Shown piece after piece: positions 1 to 11,329 of a stretch of DNA of 64,000 nucleotides. The stretch comes from Crossaster papposus (Eukaryota; Echinodermata; Asteroidea; Velatida; Solasteridae). Location of the stretch: NCBI GenBank assembly GCA_037893245.1, contig JBAIAA010000077.1, forward strand, positions 682,001 to 746,000, written 5' to 3'. Under the pieces are notes generated by a model. The model had not been told where the DNA came from, ran no database searches, and saw nothing but the letters and a program-made list of their open reading frames with translations. Made by a program: the position numbers and the translations under genes. How positions within the stretch are numbered: position 1 is the first letter of the stretch; each line of letters opens with the position of its first letter.

Positions 1-1740
1 TCTTGCGTGATCGCAATATCAGGAAAGACAAGAGCGACACCATTATGGAACATCAACTTCAATGTACCTGTTCGCAACAAAATAGCAAAGACGACAGGTG
101 CTTTGAACATCTACCTCTACGTTATCATGGACACCCAGCTCAACATCGATGATGGCAGATGCCCCACAGTCAGACATATAAAGACGTACCAGACTAGAGC
201 CGGCCTTGGGTTTGGGACGACCCCTAAGGTCTACAATGTAGATCCCGGCGAGCGGCTCCACGATTACCTGTCGGCCTTACAGCATGTCTTTCAGGGTTAG
301 GCCACGCTGTACATTGTCGACGACTGTTCGGTCACGAACGCGCTCACAAGGGAAAAGGACATGCATTCCGAACTGGCCTTATCGGCCGGCACGCTGAGCA
401 AAGTGTCTGGCTGCTGGCTGCGACAAAACATTCTAAGCTTTTGTTAAAGACTGATCAGCCGACTGTTTATAAGGTGATAAGTTTCTGATAAAGATTGCTC
501 AGCTGACTGCCTGTAAGGTGATATTTGCTAAACGCGTGGTTAGCACTTTGCATTGTCACACAGGTAATTTTCGGTATCCACGTGTGGGCAGCGTATGAGT
601 GGCGGTTTTCTCCGCAGCAAAACCGGCCTGTCGGGTTACCGAATGGGCCCCGTGGGTTTGGTTTAGGTTCTTGTTTGGTTTCTCCGTCGACGCAGTGTCT
701 GCCCTCCGGTCATGCCGACTGGCGCTGCAGCAGCCAGCGACAAGCGCAAACAATTAAAGGCTTCCGGACCCCTTCCGTAACGATTAAGTGTCACCCACAA
801 CAACCATGACTACGCCAAGTATTGATAGAAAATGCTGCTCAATTCGTTATACCACAGCGCAGTCGTATCTAGCCTTGCCGCCATGCGCCCGCCTGGGCAA
901 GATGGTTATCAGAGGCGCTCCCACAAGGTTGACTTCACGCCCCGCGCCCTGGGCATGGTCGTTGCTGAAGTTGCCTTGGCGATGGCCAAATGACATGCTA
1001 ATTAAACAGGGGATCATACTAGGTGATATTGTGAAATAGCTATGGCCTCCTTTGCAATGCTAGCCAGGGTAGCCCTTGTCAATGCCCTGGCATTCAGCGG
1101 CAGCAGCTTACTCTTCTCGAAGTTGAAAAGCTCAGGCGTGGACGAAGAACGTAAAGCGCCATGATATGGCTGTAGAACAACTCCAAGTCGCGCAGGCAAA
1201 ATGATCCCTAAAACGAACTGATAGTCTAGACTAGATCAACGAGGAACCACGCCAAAACCACGCCGTGCAAACCTTCCGGGACGTCGACTCAGTACGCGAG
1301 TACTCTCATCAGGTCACGGGCAAAACGCTCTCGCGAGATGCGCTCTTTGGGCCTAAGCCCCAGCTTTAAGGCTTCCACACGCCATCGGGAGACCAAAAAG
1401 ACCGCGATAAAGCGTTTGTCGTCCTCTGAATAGCCTCATTACCTACGTAGTAGCGAAGAAACTCGTCAAGTAATCCGAAAGAACCACGCCGGACTCCTGA
1501 CAGAGCTCCTTGCTGCAATGGCAGTCGCGACCCGAGTATAGAGGTTTTTGGCCGCTCGCTTTGCTATAAAAGTGCTGTCGGGCCAGGCTAACCTGCTAGA
1601 GGCAACCGCACAGGCACGTTGGAGGCTGATAATATATCGCCGAGCCCTATGGATATACCAAAAGGACCGCGAGATTGCGTTCGTCGTCCTCTGAATTAAA
1701 CCATGACGTCGCTGAACTGAAGCACGGGTTTTAATATCGC
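1..1740 (+). mobile_element. Decayed virus-like DNA element (packaging-ATPase-like remnant)
   Basis: Coding-like but broken sequence. Peptides around 310-420 carry a hydrophobic strand ending in a paired-acid motif (YIVDD) followed by a SELA helix, which resembles the Walker B region of FtsK/HerA-type (A32-like) packaging ATPases of Polinton-like and large DNA virus-like elements. A second coding-like stretch lies near 1040-1450 and has a helical, charged composition. The family call is inference from remembered motif patterns. The element is clearly dead, with several breaks, and looks old; neither terminal repeat is visible and the left end runs off the window. Confidence 0.35.
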
Positions 1741-1879
1741 TCCCCAAAAAGTCAACAAAATGTTGTCATAAACCACAAATTATTGCTTATTTTACTTTAT
1801 CCATATTCTGTATCTTACTGTGATCATGACTGATTCCACATAGGAGAAAAGGGAGATATTTTCAACCTTTATCGGCCTC

Positions 1880-2640
1880 CTCAACTACCAGCGGTAAAAC
1901 CCAAGATGGCTTCCAGTGTTGCCGCGACGCTTTGTCTGACATGAACGCCAAGTTGGACAAAATCCTCCTTTCACTCGACACCATGGGAACAAGGATAACT
2001 GACATGGGATCATCTGTTCGTCAGACTAATACCCGTGCCGATGGCAACACCAAGTATATAGAAAGACATCGGTGGAAATGATCGAGAAAAGATGCCAGTC
2101 ACTCAAAGAGTTTGTTGACAACAAGCTCCATTGGAACCACCGGAAAATCAAACAAGTTCGACGACCAGATCGACGATTTGCAGACTCGGAACCGCATCGT
2201 ATTCCATGGTATCTCTGATGGTTTCCGAGAAATTCCTGCGAGGGCTTCATCGCCGACCTTTTGACTGGCCACAAAAAGCTAGGCCTTGAGATTAAAGGAG
2301 GCGCTGATACTAAAATTGAGCAAGCCCACCGTACCCATGAACGCCGACCACCTAGCACCCGGACCGGTAACCAACGCCCGCGGATCATACATTGCAAACT
2401 ACTCAGGTACTTGAACAGGCAATTCATACTAAAAAATGTTGCTCGCTCTCTCAAGAATAACCCGTACAAAAGATCGAACATCTACATCTCGGACAATGTC
2501 ACCTCAAGAATGAAAACATTTGAAAGAATCCCATCTAAGGTTAATCCAGCAAGACTCCCAGGTTCATAAATGTCCCTGTCGTCACCAACTACAAACTCCA
2601 CAGCGGTGCATTCAAGACCTTCTTACTTGGGGGTGCCTAT
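1880..2640 (+). mobile_element. L1/Tx1-type LINE ORF1 fragment
   Basis: The open stretch 2261-2569 reads as the RRM plus C-terminal domain of an L1-type ORF1 RNA-binding protein. It contains GLEIKGGADTKIEQAHRT, a conserved basic RPRIIHCKLLRYLNRQ-like strand and NIYISDNVTSRM near the end, in the order expected for this family. Upstream (about 1900-2200) a coiled-coil-like segment (MNAKLDKIL and following) precedes it in another frame, so the copy carries at least one frameshift. No ORF2 follows; after 2640 the sequence becomes AT-rich. Known in the family: ORF1p binds the element RNA. This copy is a dead 5' fragment. Confidence 0.7.
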
Positions 2641-2884
2641 TCGATCGCCTAGCTTCCAGGTATACCTTGTTTCAATAGTTATAGAAATTTAGAACGTACT
2701 GTACCAAATTGTAATGACCAATATATATACACACTTTAAGTTATAACTAAGTATAGTTAAATACACTAAAATACCTTTAAACTATATAAAATATAATAAC
2801 CAATACTTACCAAGATCACTTCAATGAACATTTTCAATTAAATAAATGATAGCTAACTTGACTATATACATTTATTTTCCCTTA
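2641..2884. other. AT-rich gap
   Basis: AT-rich sequence with many short TATA/TTAA runs lying between two LINE fragments. I see no gene in it. Confidence 0.6.
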
Positions 2885-3264
2885 GCCTTCTCTAATATAA
2901 TTACAATTCTTAATTGAGAAGCACACTTGACCCTTAAGATTTTTAAGATGTGTATACCACAAATCCGTACGAACATTTACAGGAACATTTTCCCAAAGTC
3001 GAGGGAAAACATGTATTTGATTATAATGCAACCGGTCAGTACGAGCAGTAAAATGAATAAACCTCAAAATAATCGTCTACATGTCTAGAATTGACGTGCA
3101 CAATATCAGACACAACACTGGATATAATTAAACGGTATAGGGACTTGGCCACAAATGAAAGTAACAACAAATCTCTACGACATGTTACTGAGCACCAAGT
3201 AACTAACCTGAGCCGATCATCATACGTCATTTCCATTCTTCGCTGTGCCTAGAATTAAACGAGT
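2885..3264 (-). mobile_element. Jockey-like LINE, 3' part of RT ORF
   Basis: Read on the minus strand this starts at the CR1 insertion point (TRLILGTAKNG) and, after a frame change, continues MTYDDRLRLV then RRDLLLLSFVAKSLYRLI and finally RLHYNQIHVFPRLWENVP. These are the order and spacing of the post-RT region of Jockey/I-type LINE ORF2 proteins. It is the continuation of the fragment at 5200-5915: the two meet exactly when the CR1 element and one copy of its 7-bp target duplication are removed. Two or more frameshifts make it inactive. Confidence 0.75.
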
Positions 3265-3271
3265 GGCTCTT
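3265..3271. repeat. Target-site duplication of CR1 insertion (right copy in element sense)
   Basis: GGCTCTT, identical to 5193-5199. It directly borders the TTATTATT-type tail of the CR1 element on its 3' side. Confidence 0.75.
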
Positions 3272-5192
3272 AATAATAATAAATAATAATGAACATTTAT
3301 AAGGCGCCGGTTTCCGCCAAGCAAGACGTTCATGGCGCACAATCCAAAACAATACATTACATTTGGTTAACAGAAAACAATAATAATACCTATCCATTAA
3401 TCACAAAACCGTAAAAGTAAACATGTGGGTTTTCAGAGAAAATTTAAATACAGACAATGATGATGACTGACGAATTTCAAAGGGTAGTTTGTTCCAGAGT
3501 TCGGAAGCGATGCATGAAAAAGACCGGTCTCCCCAAGAGTGGTTGGTGCGGGGAACCGTAAGCTGTAGCGCTCTGGCTGAACGAAGACTACGCGACGGTT
3601 GATAATAAGGGAATAAACTTGTTCGAGACGTTTTAATCACTCTGTTTAATACCGCTTGGAGTCTGGGTGCTGATAATTACCCGAGCCGAAGGCGAGGGTA
3701 ATACCGCTTGGAGTCTGGGTGCTGATAATTACCCGAGCCGAAGGCGAGGGTAATTATCAGCACCCAGACTCCAAGCGGTATTAAACAGAGTGATTAATAC
3801 CGACCGAACACACATTTATTCCCATTCATAAATACCTTTTTTGTAAAATTCAGCCCAAAAAAACCCGAAAATCCCGGAAAATTGTCGCAAGTAAATGTCG
3901 GTGTTTCGCCATTCTGTGCGTGTCAAATGACATGTTTCCGCCTCTGTCGCTCTACACAATACATGCATTAAAGCGTGTTTACTATGAACAAGACTATTAC
4001 TGCCATAGGCAGCCTCGTTCTCAAGCTGTCGAGCTGTACGCGCCCAACACTACCCGCTCTTACTATTGGAGACGAGGTACGGTTGGAAATAAAGTGAGCC
4101 CTGGGGACGGGTATAATGCGGAATCTAGTGACAGGATTTTGTTGCCAGCTGGTTTTAAACACTTCCAGCCATGTCTTTATCGTTCGTTTAATACCGGCCA
4201 CGTGACGGGCTCTCGACCAATAGGAATGCCCAAACTGTCCCAGGTATTTATGAATGTGTGATAATGTATGATATGTAGCCCGGTGAAGTTCCTTGTCGTG
4301 ACCTGAAAGCGAGAAGGAGGATCTTGAAGGCAATGCGATCAATGATGGGGAGCCAGTGTAGGGACTTTAAAGGAAACATGTAATAAGGTTTTTTTTTGCT
4401 TAAATCAATAAAGTATCATATTGACAACAACATTATGTGTGAGGTTGTGTTTATTTTCTGTGATAAATGGGATAAAATAATTTTTGAAAATGTTTAGTCA
4501 TACCACTCCGCCCCTCAAAGGGAAGCCTCATTAACATAAAACTTCGCGTGGGGTATGACAATCTGACTGATTTTGACACTGCTGATACTTGGCTGATATA
4601 TGATCAATGTGGAACATGTGGGGGTCGAAAGTTACACCTAGGTTGCGACACTTGTTGGAGGAATGGGCGAGGCAATTTCCAATCCTAATGCTCGGGATGT
4701 TAAACTTGGAACGTCGTTGTTTTGAGCCACACAGGATAATATCAGACTTCTTGTCATTAAATTTGAGATTGTTTGTCATCATTCATATCTTGATCTCATC
4801 AATGCAAGCCTCAGGATTCTCCAGGGCAGACAAGGCATTGGGTTGAGATGGAGTGAAGGATTGGTATAGTTGAATGTCATCAGCATAGCAGTGATATTGA
4901 AGGTTGTATTTCTGGATGATCTTGCCGAGTGGTAAAATGTAGATGGTGAATAATAGGGGACCGCCAACAGATCATTGAGGAACACCACAGTCAAGAGAGA
5001 CGGGTCAGATAATTCTCTATTAATGTTAACAGACTGTTGCCGGCAGGCAAGGTATGAATTAAACCACTGCAGGGCTGCGTCGTGCACCCCCAAAGAGTGT
5101 AAGCGACTGATCAAGATGGCATGATCTATATAGTGTCAAATGCTGATGACATATCGAGAAGCACTACTGCTGACAGATGAGAAGATTGAGAA
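3272..5192 (-). mobile_element. 5'-truncated CR1-like LINE
   Basis: Minus-strand remnants in order: LLDMSSAFDTI (RT), RLHSLGVHDAALQWFNSYL, then NRNLGVTF-like text, HWLPIIDRIAFKILLLAF, YQPSRSLRSA and LTVPRTNHSWGDRSFS with ELWNKLPFEIR, ending in a (TTATTA)n tail at 3272-3295. This is the characteristic back half of CR1/L2-type ORF2. The element is truncated at its 5' end inside the RT, has several frameshifts and stops, and is interrupted by a foldback element at about 3625-4260. Flanking 7-bp duplications (3265-3271 and 5193-5199) show it entered a Jockey-like LINE. Confidence 0.85.
3625..4260 (+). mobile_element. Foldback element, copy 1, carrying an open reading frame
   Basis: Starts with a large hairpin (about 3625-3830): the arm AATACCGCTTGGAGTCTGGG is present twice in direct order and then once inverted, separated by the self-complementary segment around CCGAGCCGAAGGCGAG. 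The remaining part carries an open frame (3920-4261, 113 codons: MSNDMFPPLSLYTIHALKRV start) bounded by the inverted motif ATTCATAAATACC / GGTATTTATGAAT. Copy 2, inverted, is at 11330-11890. The protein is not recognised. The 3' half also holds a CACGTGAC motif and an inverted-oriented CCAAT motif 12 bases apart, which looks promoter-like. Confidence 0.7.
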
Positions 5193-5199
5193 GGCTCTT
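5193..5199. repeat. Target-site duplication of CR1 insertion (left copy in element sense)
   Basis: GGCTCTT, identical to 3265-3271. In the Jockey-like reading frame it encodes the RRA of LQRRA. Confidence 0.75.
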
Positions 5200-5915
5200 C
5201 TTTGAAGTTTCTCAACAGCATCACTATAGACTTTTTGTGTATACAAATTCCACACCGGCAAGCCATAATAAAATGTGCAAGATTAGTGGCTTGTAAAGAC
5301 CCAAAAACGAGCTCGTATTGAAAGACCACTAGCCATACTGGGAATAAGACAGAGCATCTTATTTTCCCGAGCGGTAATGTATTTAATTTGACTATCCCAA
5401 TTAAACAAACTGTTTAACATGACACCAAAATATTTAATCTCATTCACAACCTGGAGCGTCACTGACTCCAACTCTGAATGTCGCCATCCCGGGATGGCCA
5501 CATTGTTCTTACAGGTAACACGAAGTTTTATTCGGATTTAGTTTTACACCAATCAGACTTCCTACATAAATCATTCTTATCAGTATAACCTTACCAAAAG
5601 GCGTACACAATGGGCGATACAAAACATTGTCGTTCGCAAATGAGGCACAAGAATATTTTAGACAGGAGGGCAAATCATTGATACAGATGTTATATAGCGA
5701 TGGGCCCAAGACACTACCCTGAGAGACGCCAGGTTTCACTGGGGTCCAATCAGTGTAATGCCCCTGATATTGAACTCGCATATTACGACCTTGATCGAAT
5801 CCAATACCATACATCATCCGTAATGTTAAACAAAGCAGAAAGCTTCCAAGGCAAAATATCAGGAGGCATAACATCGAATGCTTTTGAGAAATCTAAAAAT
5901 ATAGCATAAATCATA
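5200..5915 (-). mobile_element. Jockey-like LINE, 5' part of RT ORF
   Basis: Minus-strand open stretches show the RT core: VKPGVSQGSVLGPSLYN, INDLPSC, a decayed FADD box reading FANDNVLY, LIGVKLNPNKT, VNEIKYFGVMLNSLFNW and finally YYGLPVWNLYTQK with AVEKLQRRA at the CR1 insertion point. The second acidic residue of the catalytic FADD box is intact but the first Asp is Asn, so this copy could not polymerise. Frame changes separate the segments. Its continuation is at 2885-3264. Confidence 0.75.
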
Positions 5916-6580
5916 GGAGGATTACGATGGTCTAACTTGAGGACCAGTCATAAACAATGTTCATGAGCTGAGTCACACAAGACTTTCATTAGCTAAAACT
6001 CTGCTGGTCGGCCAGTCAGGCGTCACGCTACTAGGCAGTTGCTATGGCAGGCGTAGCCCCCTGGATCGGTGTATATTGACTATTCTTCTAAATGCCAGCG
6101 TGGGTGGAATACATACAAAATGTATAAAAAATCCGACCCGACTATAGACAGATGGAAGAATAAGAAGAGAGTAATTTTACTAATGTGATATGTTCAATTT
6201 TTTCTCCTTTTCGCCAAAACAACGCTTTCATGTCCTCTTTGTGTTTTTTTAGAGTATTTCGCAATAACGAGATATAACTCCGGAATGTATGACGTAATGG
6301 ACTGGGTGATAATCCCTCGGCCATATTGCATAGGCATTATGTCATAGTAGAAAAAAATGGTCGGCAAGACGGTAAGGCGCGTGATGAGGCTGCGGTGTCC
6401 ATACTGATTCCAGGGACTCGGTTTTACTAATTACAACGGATTCCGGTACTAAAGTCTGCATTTTATAGTACGGTTCCAATATCATGCTTCTGGACTGTCA
6501 CGCTTCGAGATACGGCTCAACTAAATCTGTCTTGCTTTGCGCAAATGTCAATGATATTCTGTCTTGTTTATCTCTCAACA
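5916..6580. other. No gene seen; probable intron or upstream region of the small gene
   Basis: No coding signal. The right edge ends in a pyrimidine-rich tract and CTCTCAACAG, a good splice acceptor just before the small gene at 6609. Confidence 0.5.
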
Positions 6581-6608
6581 GTGTGCCCTGAGCCAGTTCC
6601 TGACGACC

Positions 6609-7013
6609 ATGGCCGGCAGAATCAAACATGGGACAACACCTCCTCGACAGGTGAATGAGCGTGGTTCCCTGTGGCCAATCCGCCCACTCTTCGTGTGTGT
6701 AGTTGCTTGTGTTCTGGCCTACCAGGTAGCCCCGTCTGTGGGCGTATGCAGCAGTAAACACGAGCCCACTATTGCGAACATATGGCGAACGCACCTCGAC
6801 ATGTTGTCCACCATCGCCTCGGATATCCTGGACGACAACACCGTGGTTATCCCAAGCTCGTACAGCGACGCCGAGCTGAGTCAGATAATGGACCGAATGC
6901 GCCGCCTGACCCCGGGGGCGATGGCAAACTTCGACAGCTTGTGCCAGAGCGAGTTGAACCAGGAGATGGACAACTGGATATGGATGTGTCGCGGCCTTCA
7001 GACGCTAGGATGA
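6609..7013 (+). CDS. Unrecognised small protein with signal-like segment
   Basis: A 134-residue open frame with strong GC3 bias, unlike the AT-rich surroundings, which argues for a real gene. The start is chosen at 6609 because it sits in an ideal context (GACCATGGCC); a splice acceptor CTCTCAACAG lies 28 bases upstream, so a non-coding 5' exon is likely. Residues 1-25 are basic, residues 26-46 (PLFVCVVACVLAYQVAPSVGV) are hydrophobic: a signal peptide with a long n-region or a signal anchor. The remaining ~88 residues are acidic and probably helical, with Cys47, Cys112 and Cys127 and a W-rich end (NWIWMCRGLQTLG). Two ATTAAA-type polyadenylation signals lie near 7087-7100. I do not recognise the family; a secreted helical peptide or cytokine-like factor is possible but unproven. 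Confidence 0.6.
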   Translation: MAGRIKHGTTPPRQVNERGSLWPIRPLFVCVVACVLAYQVAPSVGVCSSKHEPTIANIWRTHLDMLSTIASDILDDNTVVIPSSYSDAELSQIMDRMRRLTPGAMANFDSLCQSELNQEMDNWIWMCRGLQTLG

Positions 7014-7424
7014 CGACGACAACGCGGCGCACGGACACTGACAAGTCAGCGTGACGACGTAATGACGACGTCGCATGTAGTTACAATTAAACTAGCTCAT
7101 TAAAGGAATAAGTAAAATTCTGATTGTGCGAATAGATAATGACTACGTACACGAACCTTTAGTATCTGCTGACCTAAAGTTAGTGTCTCTGTTTCATTGA
7201 AGTTCATTTAAATGTAGCAACTTACCACATATTTGACCAAGATTTTCAAGTGAGTTAATTAAAAAGAAAATGTTATATTTCTCTTGCTTCAAAGCCTTCC
7301 ATGTGAAGCCTTTGTCAAGGTTTAATTTGATAGTACGGCAGATAGGTGATGGGATTGTGCCTTTGGTGACACAAGCACGGAATTTGGCACACGTTTTCCG
7401 ACGCCCTGTGTACCGCCACCTTTG
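7014..7424. other. 3' flank of small gene; possible minus-strand exon-like stretch
   Basis: Contains the probable 3' UTR of the small gene. On the minus strand, 7222-7427 reads open (KGFTWKALKQEKYNIFFLIN) and ends with a perfect GTAAGT donor, but there is no convincing acceptor or family match. Confidence 0.3.
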
Positions 7425-7532
7425 CATGTGTTCCGACTACTAAACCTATGTTCCGACACACCTATGTTCCGACACCCTCGTGTTCGCAACCTAACTTCTG
7501 ACACCCCTGTTTTGACACCCATGTTCCAACAA
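7425..7532 (-). repeat. Degenerate minisatellite, ~17-18 bp unit, inverted arm 1
   Basis: Five to six imperfect copies of CCTATGTTCCGACACCC. Its reverse complement is repeated at 7772-7935, so the two arrays form an inverted pair around a 240-bp spacer. Confidence 0.7.
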
Positions 7533-7771
7533 CCCGCATATAAGATTGTGCTAGCCCGTTTCAACTGATGCGTTGGGGTCAGAGACCAGCATTTTAACCT
7601 TGTTATCTACAGGGTCACACCATTATTATGCAGGTCCGTGGGCGTAGACGTGACTTTTTTCCTAAGAGGGTTACGGGAAATTAAAACCCATTTCTGACAG
7701 TATCTATATGTGAGATGACCATCACAATTGTGCATTGGTGCCTCAATCCCATAGGTATCGTTGCACACATT

Positions 7772-7935
7772 TTGTAGGGGTGTCGAAGCATAATGGGTGT
7801 CGAAACATAGGTTGAGCAGTCGGAACATAGGGGTGTGGGGATACATGGGTGTGTAATCAAAGGGATGTCGGACCACATGGGTGTTGAAACACAGGACGGG
7901 TAATCGGAACATAGCAATGTTGGAACAATAAGTGT
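7772..7935 (+). repeat. Degenerate minisatellite, ~17-18 bp unit, inverted arm 2
   Basis: About eight imperfect copies of GGGTGTCGGAACATAGG, complementary to 7425-7532. The core GGTGTCGGAA is shared with the array at 48928-49326. Confidence 0.7.
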
Positions 7936-7940
7936 GCAAA

Positions 7941-9358
7941 AATACAAGTATAGGCCCTATGTCATGAGAAACATGTGTTTACCATTGCGTGTTGGCATCT
8001 GCGATATCCCCATTATACAAATATCTTTCACCCGGCATACTTTGACTGTGCCGTGCCAAATTGCACGCTTGTATTATCAAAGGCACCCCCCCCCCCCCCC
8101 CCTTTCCCCCAAAAAGAGACAAACAAGCGATATTCCACACGCTGTGTGTCCCGAGGTTCTAATCCTCGAAATTGTCGCCAATCTATTTGACCTCAAATTG
8201 GATGAGATACGAACGGGGATTATTAGAAACCATGTCGCGATTGGCCATCTTTAATCGTATCAAAAAAGCTGCTATCCATGTTGCACGTGAACTGGTGGCT
8301 TGACACAGTGATTGCTTTGGTAGATGCGCCAGATGTATCAAGGGGTGCTAAAGGTATACAGGGTGAGTCAAAAAGATGTTCTCTCAATTTACCAAAAATA
8401 TATAAATAATTTCTTGGTAAACAAATATTACATAATAAGAAAGAGCATCTAATTGTCGGTCTACTGAAAACAATTGACATTATTTGGAAATCCCAATTTC
8501 AAATTACTTGCGATTTAATTTATTACATAATACCTGCAAAACGCGGCTGTCAACGGTTGTTGTGCATACCATGCTGGATTGTTGGTACTGTATATAGTAC
8601 ACACGAAACACCTTCCGTCGTGGACCCCTATTGTTCTCTTTTGTTTGTTTGGAAGGCCTCCCATATGATTTGCACACAAATTTCAATCGTGGACTTTCTG
8701 TCAATCGTGGACCCTATTGTCCAATCGAATACGCAAAGGTGTGAGAACGCATTGTGCACTGTGATGTAGACAGCTGCAACATAAAGGCAGGCTAACCCAA
8801 TACATAACTTTGGAACCAAAGGAGTAAATCCATAAATTATAAAATCTGTATTAAGCAAAAAACATTGTCCATCTATTTATATCTCTACCTATATGTATAT
8901 TTGCCTAAAATGTTGGGGTTTTTTAATAGTCTTCCTGATGGATTGTTGTTTTACTCGCCCTATAGTTCAGTATTAGGGTATTAATGGGCTTGGTTTTGTT
9001 AACGAAAATTTGTGTTTTTAATAGGCCTATAGGAAAGCAGAGTAAGACAAAGTGGAGCATGGGAGTGCAGTAACCACTTTATTCTACTTTAATCTATCAT
9101 CCATCAAAATATGGGTTGTTTTCTTAACGGGGCACGGCGTTCTTTAATCCCTAAAAGGAAACTAATGTCTTACCTACCGTTCCGGTGAAAAGTCGGGTGA
9201 AGTCAAGATGCATTATAATGTCTTATTTATAGGCATGTGTATACATGTACATGTACACATCAACGCGAAACGTCGAGTTGCCCCGAGCCCCAGCTGTGCC
9301 CGCTTGACTGTGCCATTTTCTGAACCAAATCAAACATAAATCTCAATTGAAACAGTCA
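7941..9358. other. No gene seen
   Basis: Holds a C17 run (8086-8102) and, near 8359, the motif ACAGGGTGAGTCAAAAAG that looks like a lone mariner-type terminus. The paired terminus was not found. Otherwise no coding or repeat structure was seen. Confidence 0.5.
8086..8102. repeat. (C)17 homopolymer
   Basis: Uninterrupted run of 17 C. One of several long C/G runs in the window. Confidence 0.9.
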
Positions 9359-9592
9359 GGGCCCAATTTCATTTCAGCTAGTGCTAACCACAGAATCCCG
9401 CCCATGATCACATTTTCTGTGCCAGCGGCGCAAGCAAAAAAAAAATGTGCTAACCATGTAAGCACAGAATCCTCATGTACGCATGCGCAACGTTATTGGC
9501 TAACCCGTGGGAATACGCTTGAGGATTAAGCATTTTCTGCTGGAGTATAAAGCAGGGATTTTTCGCTAAGCAGAGCCATGAAATTAGGCCCA
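9359..9592. mobile_element. MITE, GGGCCCAATTTCAT family, copy 1
   Basis: Terminal inverted repeats GGGCCCAATTTCAT and ATGAAATTAGGCCCA bound 234 bp containing several GCTAACCA / GCTAAGCA-type motifs. Other members are at 51841-52076 and, with an expanded centre, at 55353-55733. Confidence 0.7.
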
Positions 9593-10710
9593 GGTTGTAC
9601 ATTATGTCTGTTTTAAAGGATTTAGCTATATATGAGAAAAGTAGGGGCCATATAGTACGTGTGCTGGTAATTATATTAGTCATTTTACTCAACGTTGATT
9701 TACATTAATGTAACCAACGTTAGGTAGATTCACTCATTTTAATCAACCGTTGGTTACTAGATGAACCACACAACAGTTGGTAAAACAAAGTAAAACTGAT
9801 GTTAAACATTTTCTTCCAACGTTGGGTAAAATGTACTTCCATTGGGCAAATTGGAAAAAATGCTATGAAGTACAAGACAAAAGTACAAGTATTTACTTCA
9901 GAGTAAAAGCATTAAGGAAAAGCTATTGCTTCAATTCGTATTAAGAAAATAAAGTTTTACTTTTTAGCATTTACTGGCTGAAATAGAAGTAAATGCTTCT
10001 TACTTTCAGTTGATTGCACAGCCGAATGGTTTATAACAATAGAGTCTCTATTGTGTGTATGTACAGCCACACACGCATACAAGTTGCTGCTTCGCAGCCA
10101 GGCTGTCCCTTTCTATGCCCAGAATGTTGCAAGAAATGATCGGCCATCTACGTCTCATTTCCTTTCCTAAACCCAGTACCATACTGCTTGTATTTTGATC
10201 CTAGACACTCCATCTTCCATGTTCATACATTATCCTGCCTAATAAAAGCTCTTACACACACATTGCGTGCATCGAACATTAAATGAAAACGACAAGAAAA
10301 ACGTATGGATACACCGTCCGATGCAAATAACCGGGTTTCCTTTCTTTTCTTTGTTCGTCTTTTCTCGGGAACGGTAAAACATTAGGTTGGTTTCCTTTAG
10401 AACAGATGTTTGAAACAGGATAAACAAATAATCCAAAACACGAAGGATTTGAGGACTTAGTTCCCCTTTAATGCCTTTGAGAAGACCGCCCTAGTTATTA
10501 TGTTGGCCGGTGATAGATTTTAATATCTATGCTCGGTTCGCGACCAGTGACATGGAACGACTGTTACATGTTAAAATGAGATTACTCCGTGATTGATATT
10601 GTGTATGCTTGTATATCATGCATCGTTTGGCGTCAATTCAATTTCCGTCATTGTGGGGTTATCGTCCGTGCATATGATATGTTATAGTAAAAAAGTACTA
10701 CATTGTATTT
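9593..10710. other. No gene seen
   Basis: AT-rich; repeated AACGTTGG-type words between 9690 and 9830 do not form a clear array. No gene. Confidence 0.5.
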
Positions 10711-11146
10711 GTGACCGGCTCTACAAAAAGGTGTATTATGTCGCGAAAAAGTAAAATCAAGTTTTATACATGATTAAAAAGCCCCGTTAATAGAGCTCCA
10801 TAACCCCTTTCATTTTGGAGACATGACGTGTTTACATATTGATTACTTTCTTGGAGTTTAAATGACACAATTACTGAGAAAACAGGCTTTGAAATAGCTG
10901 GCTCTGTTGTACTACAACAGAACGATGCACACAAAATAGTCGTTTTTGTACTTTATCCATTAAAATTAACGTTTCTTTAAATGAAACCTGAAACTGTAGG
11001 TACATGTATTACATAGGCCTATGTCATTCATGACAAAACATGAACATCACATTTTGACGAAATGTTCACCCTCTCAACCTTGAGCAGACCATTACATGAT
11101 AGTGCACAGCGCGATTTAATACACTTTTTTTTGTAGAGCCGGTCAC
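10711..11146. mobile_element. MITE with GTGACCGGCTCTACAAAAA termini
   Basis: A 436-bp element with inverted termini: GTGACCGGCTCTACAAAAA at the left and its complement TTGTAGAGCCGGTCAC at the right, similarity continuing inward for about 35 bp (GTGTATTA). No coding capacity. Superfamily not assigned; flanking TGTATT-like words may be a target duplication. Confidence 0.75.
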
Positions 11147-11329
11147 ATGTATTCATAATACTATTTGTGCAATTGTATAAATTAAAATGCGTGTGTCTAT
11201 TTATTGCTTGTTGGATATCATTGTTGTATAATTATAAAGGTTGTGTAAATAAAAGGCTTGTGACTGATACTTTGATTTTTCGGAAAGATGAAGTGCAGTT
11301 TTGTTTTTGTTGTGTGGTGTTTTGTTTTA

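Noticed and set aside
525-809. 94-codon frame with hydrophobic N-terminus
   Set aside because: No coding bias or family; lies in decayed element sequence.
7222-7427. Minus-strand exon ending in GTAAGT
   Set aside because: No acceptor with a pyrimidine tract, no homologous domain; kept only as a possibility.
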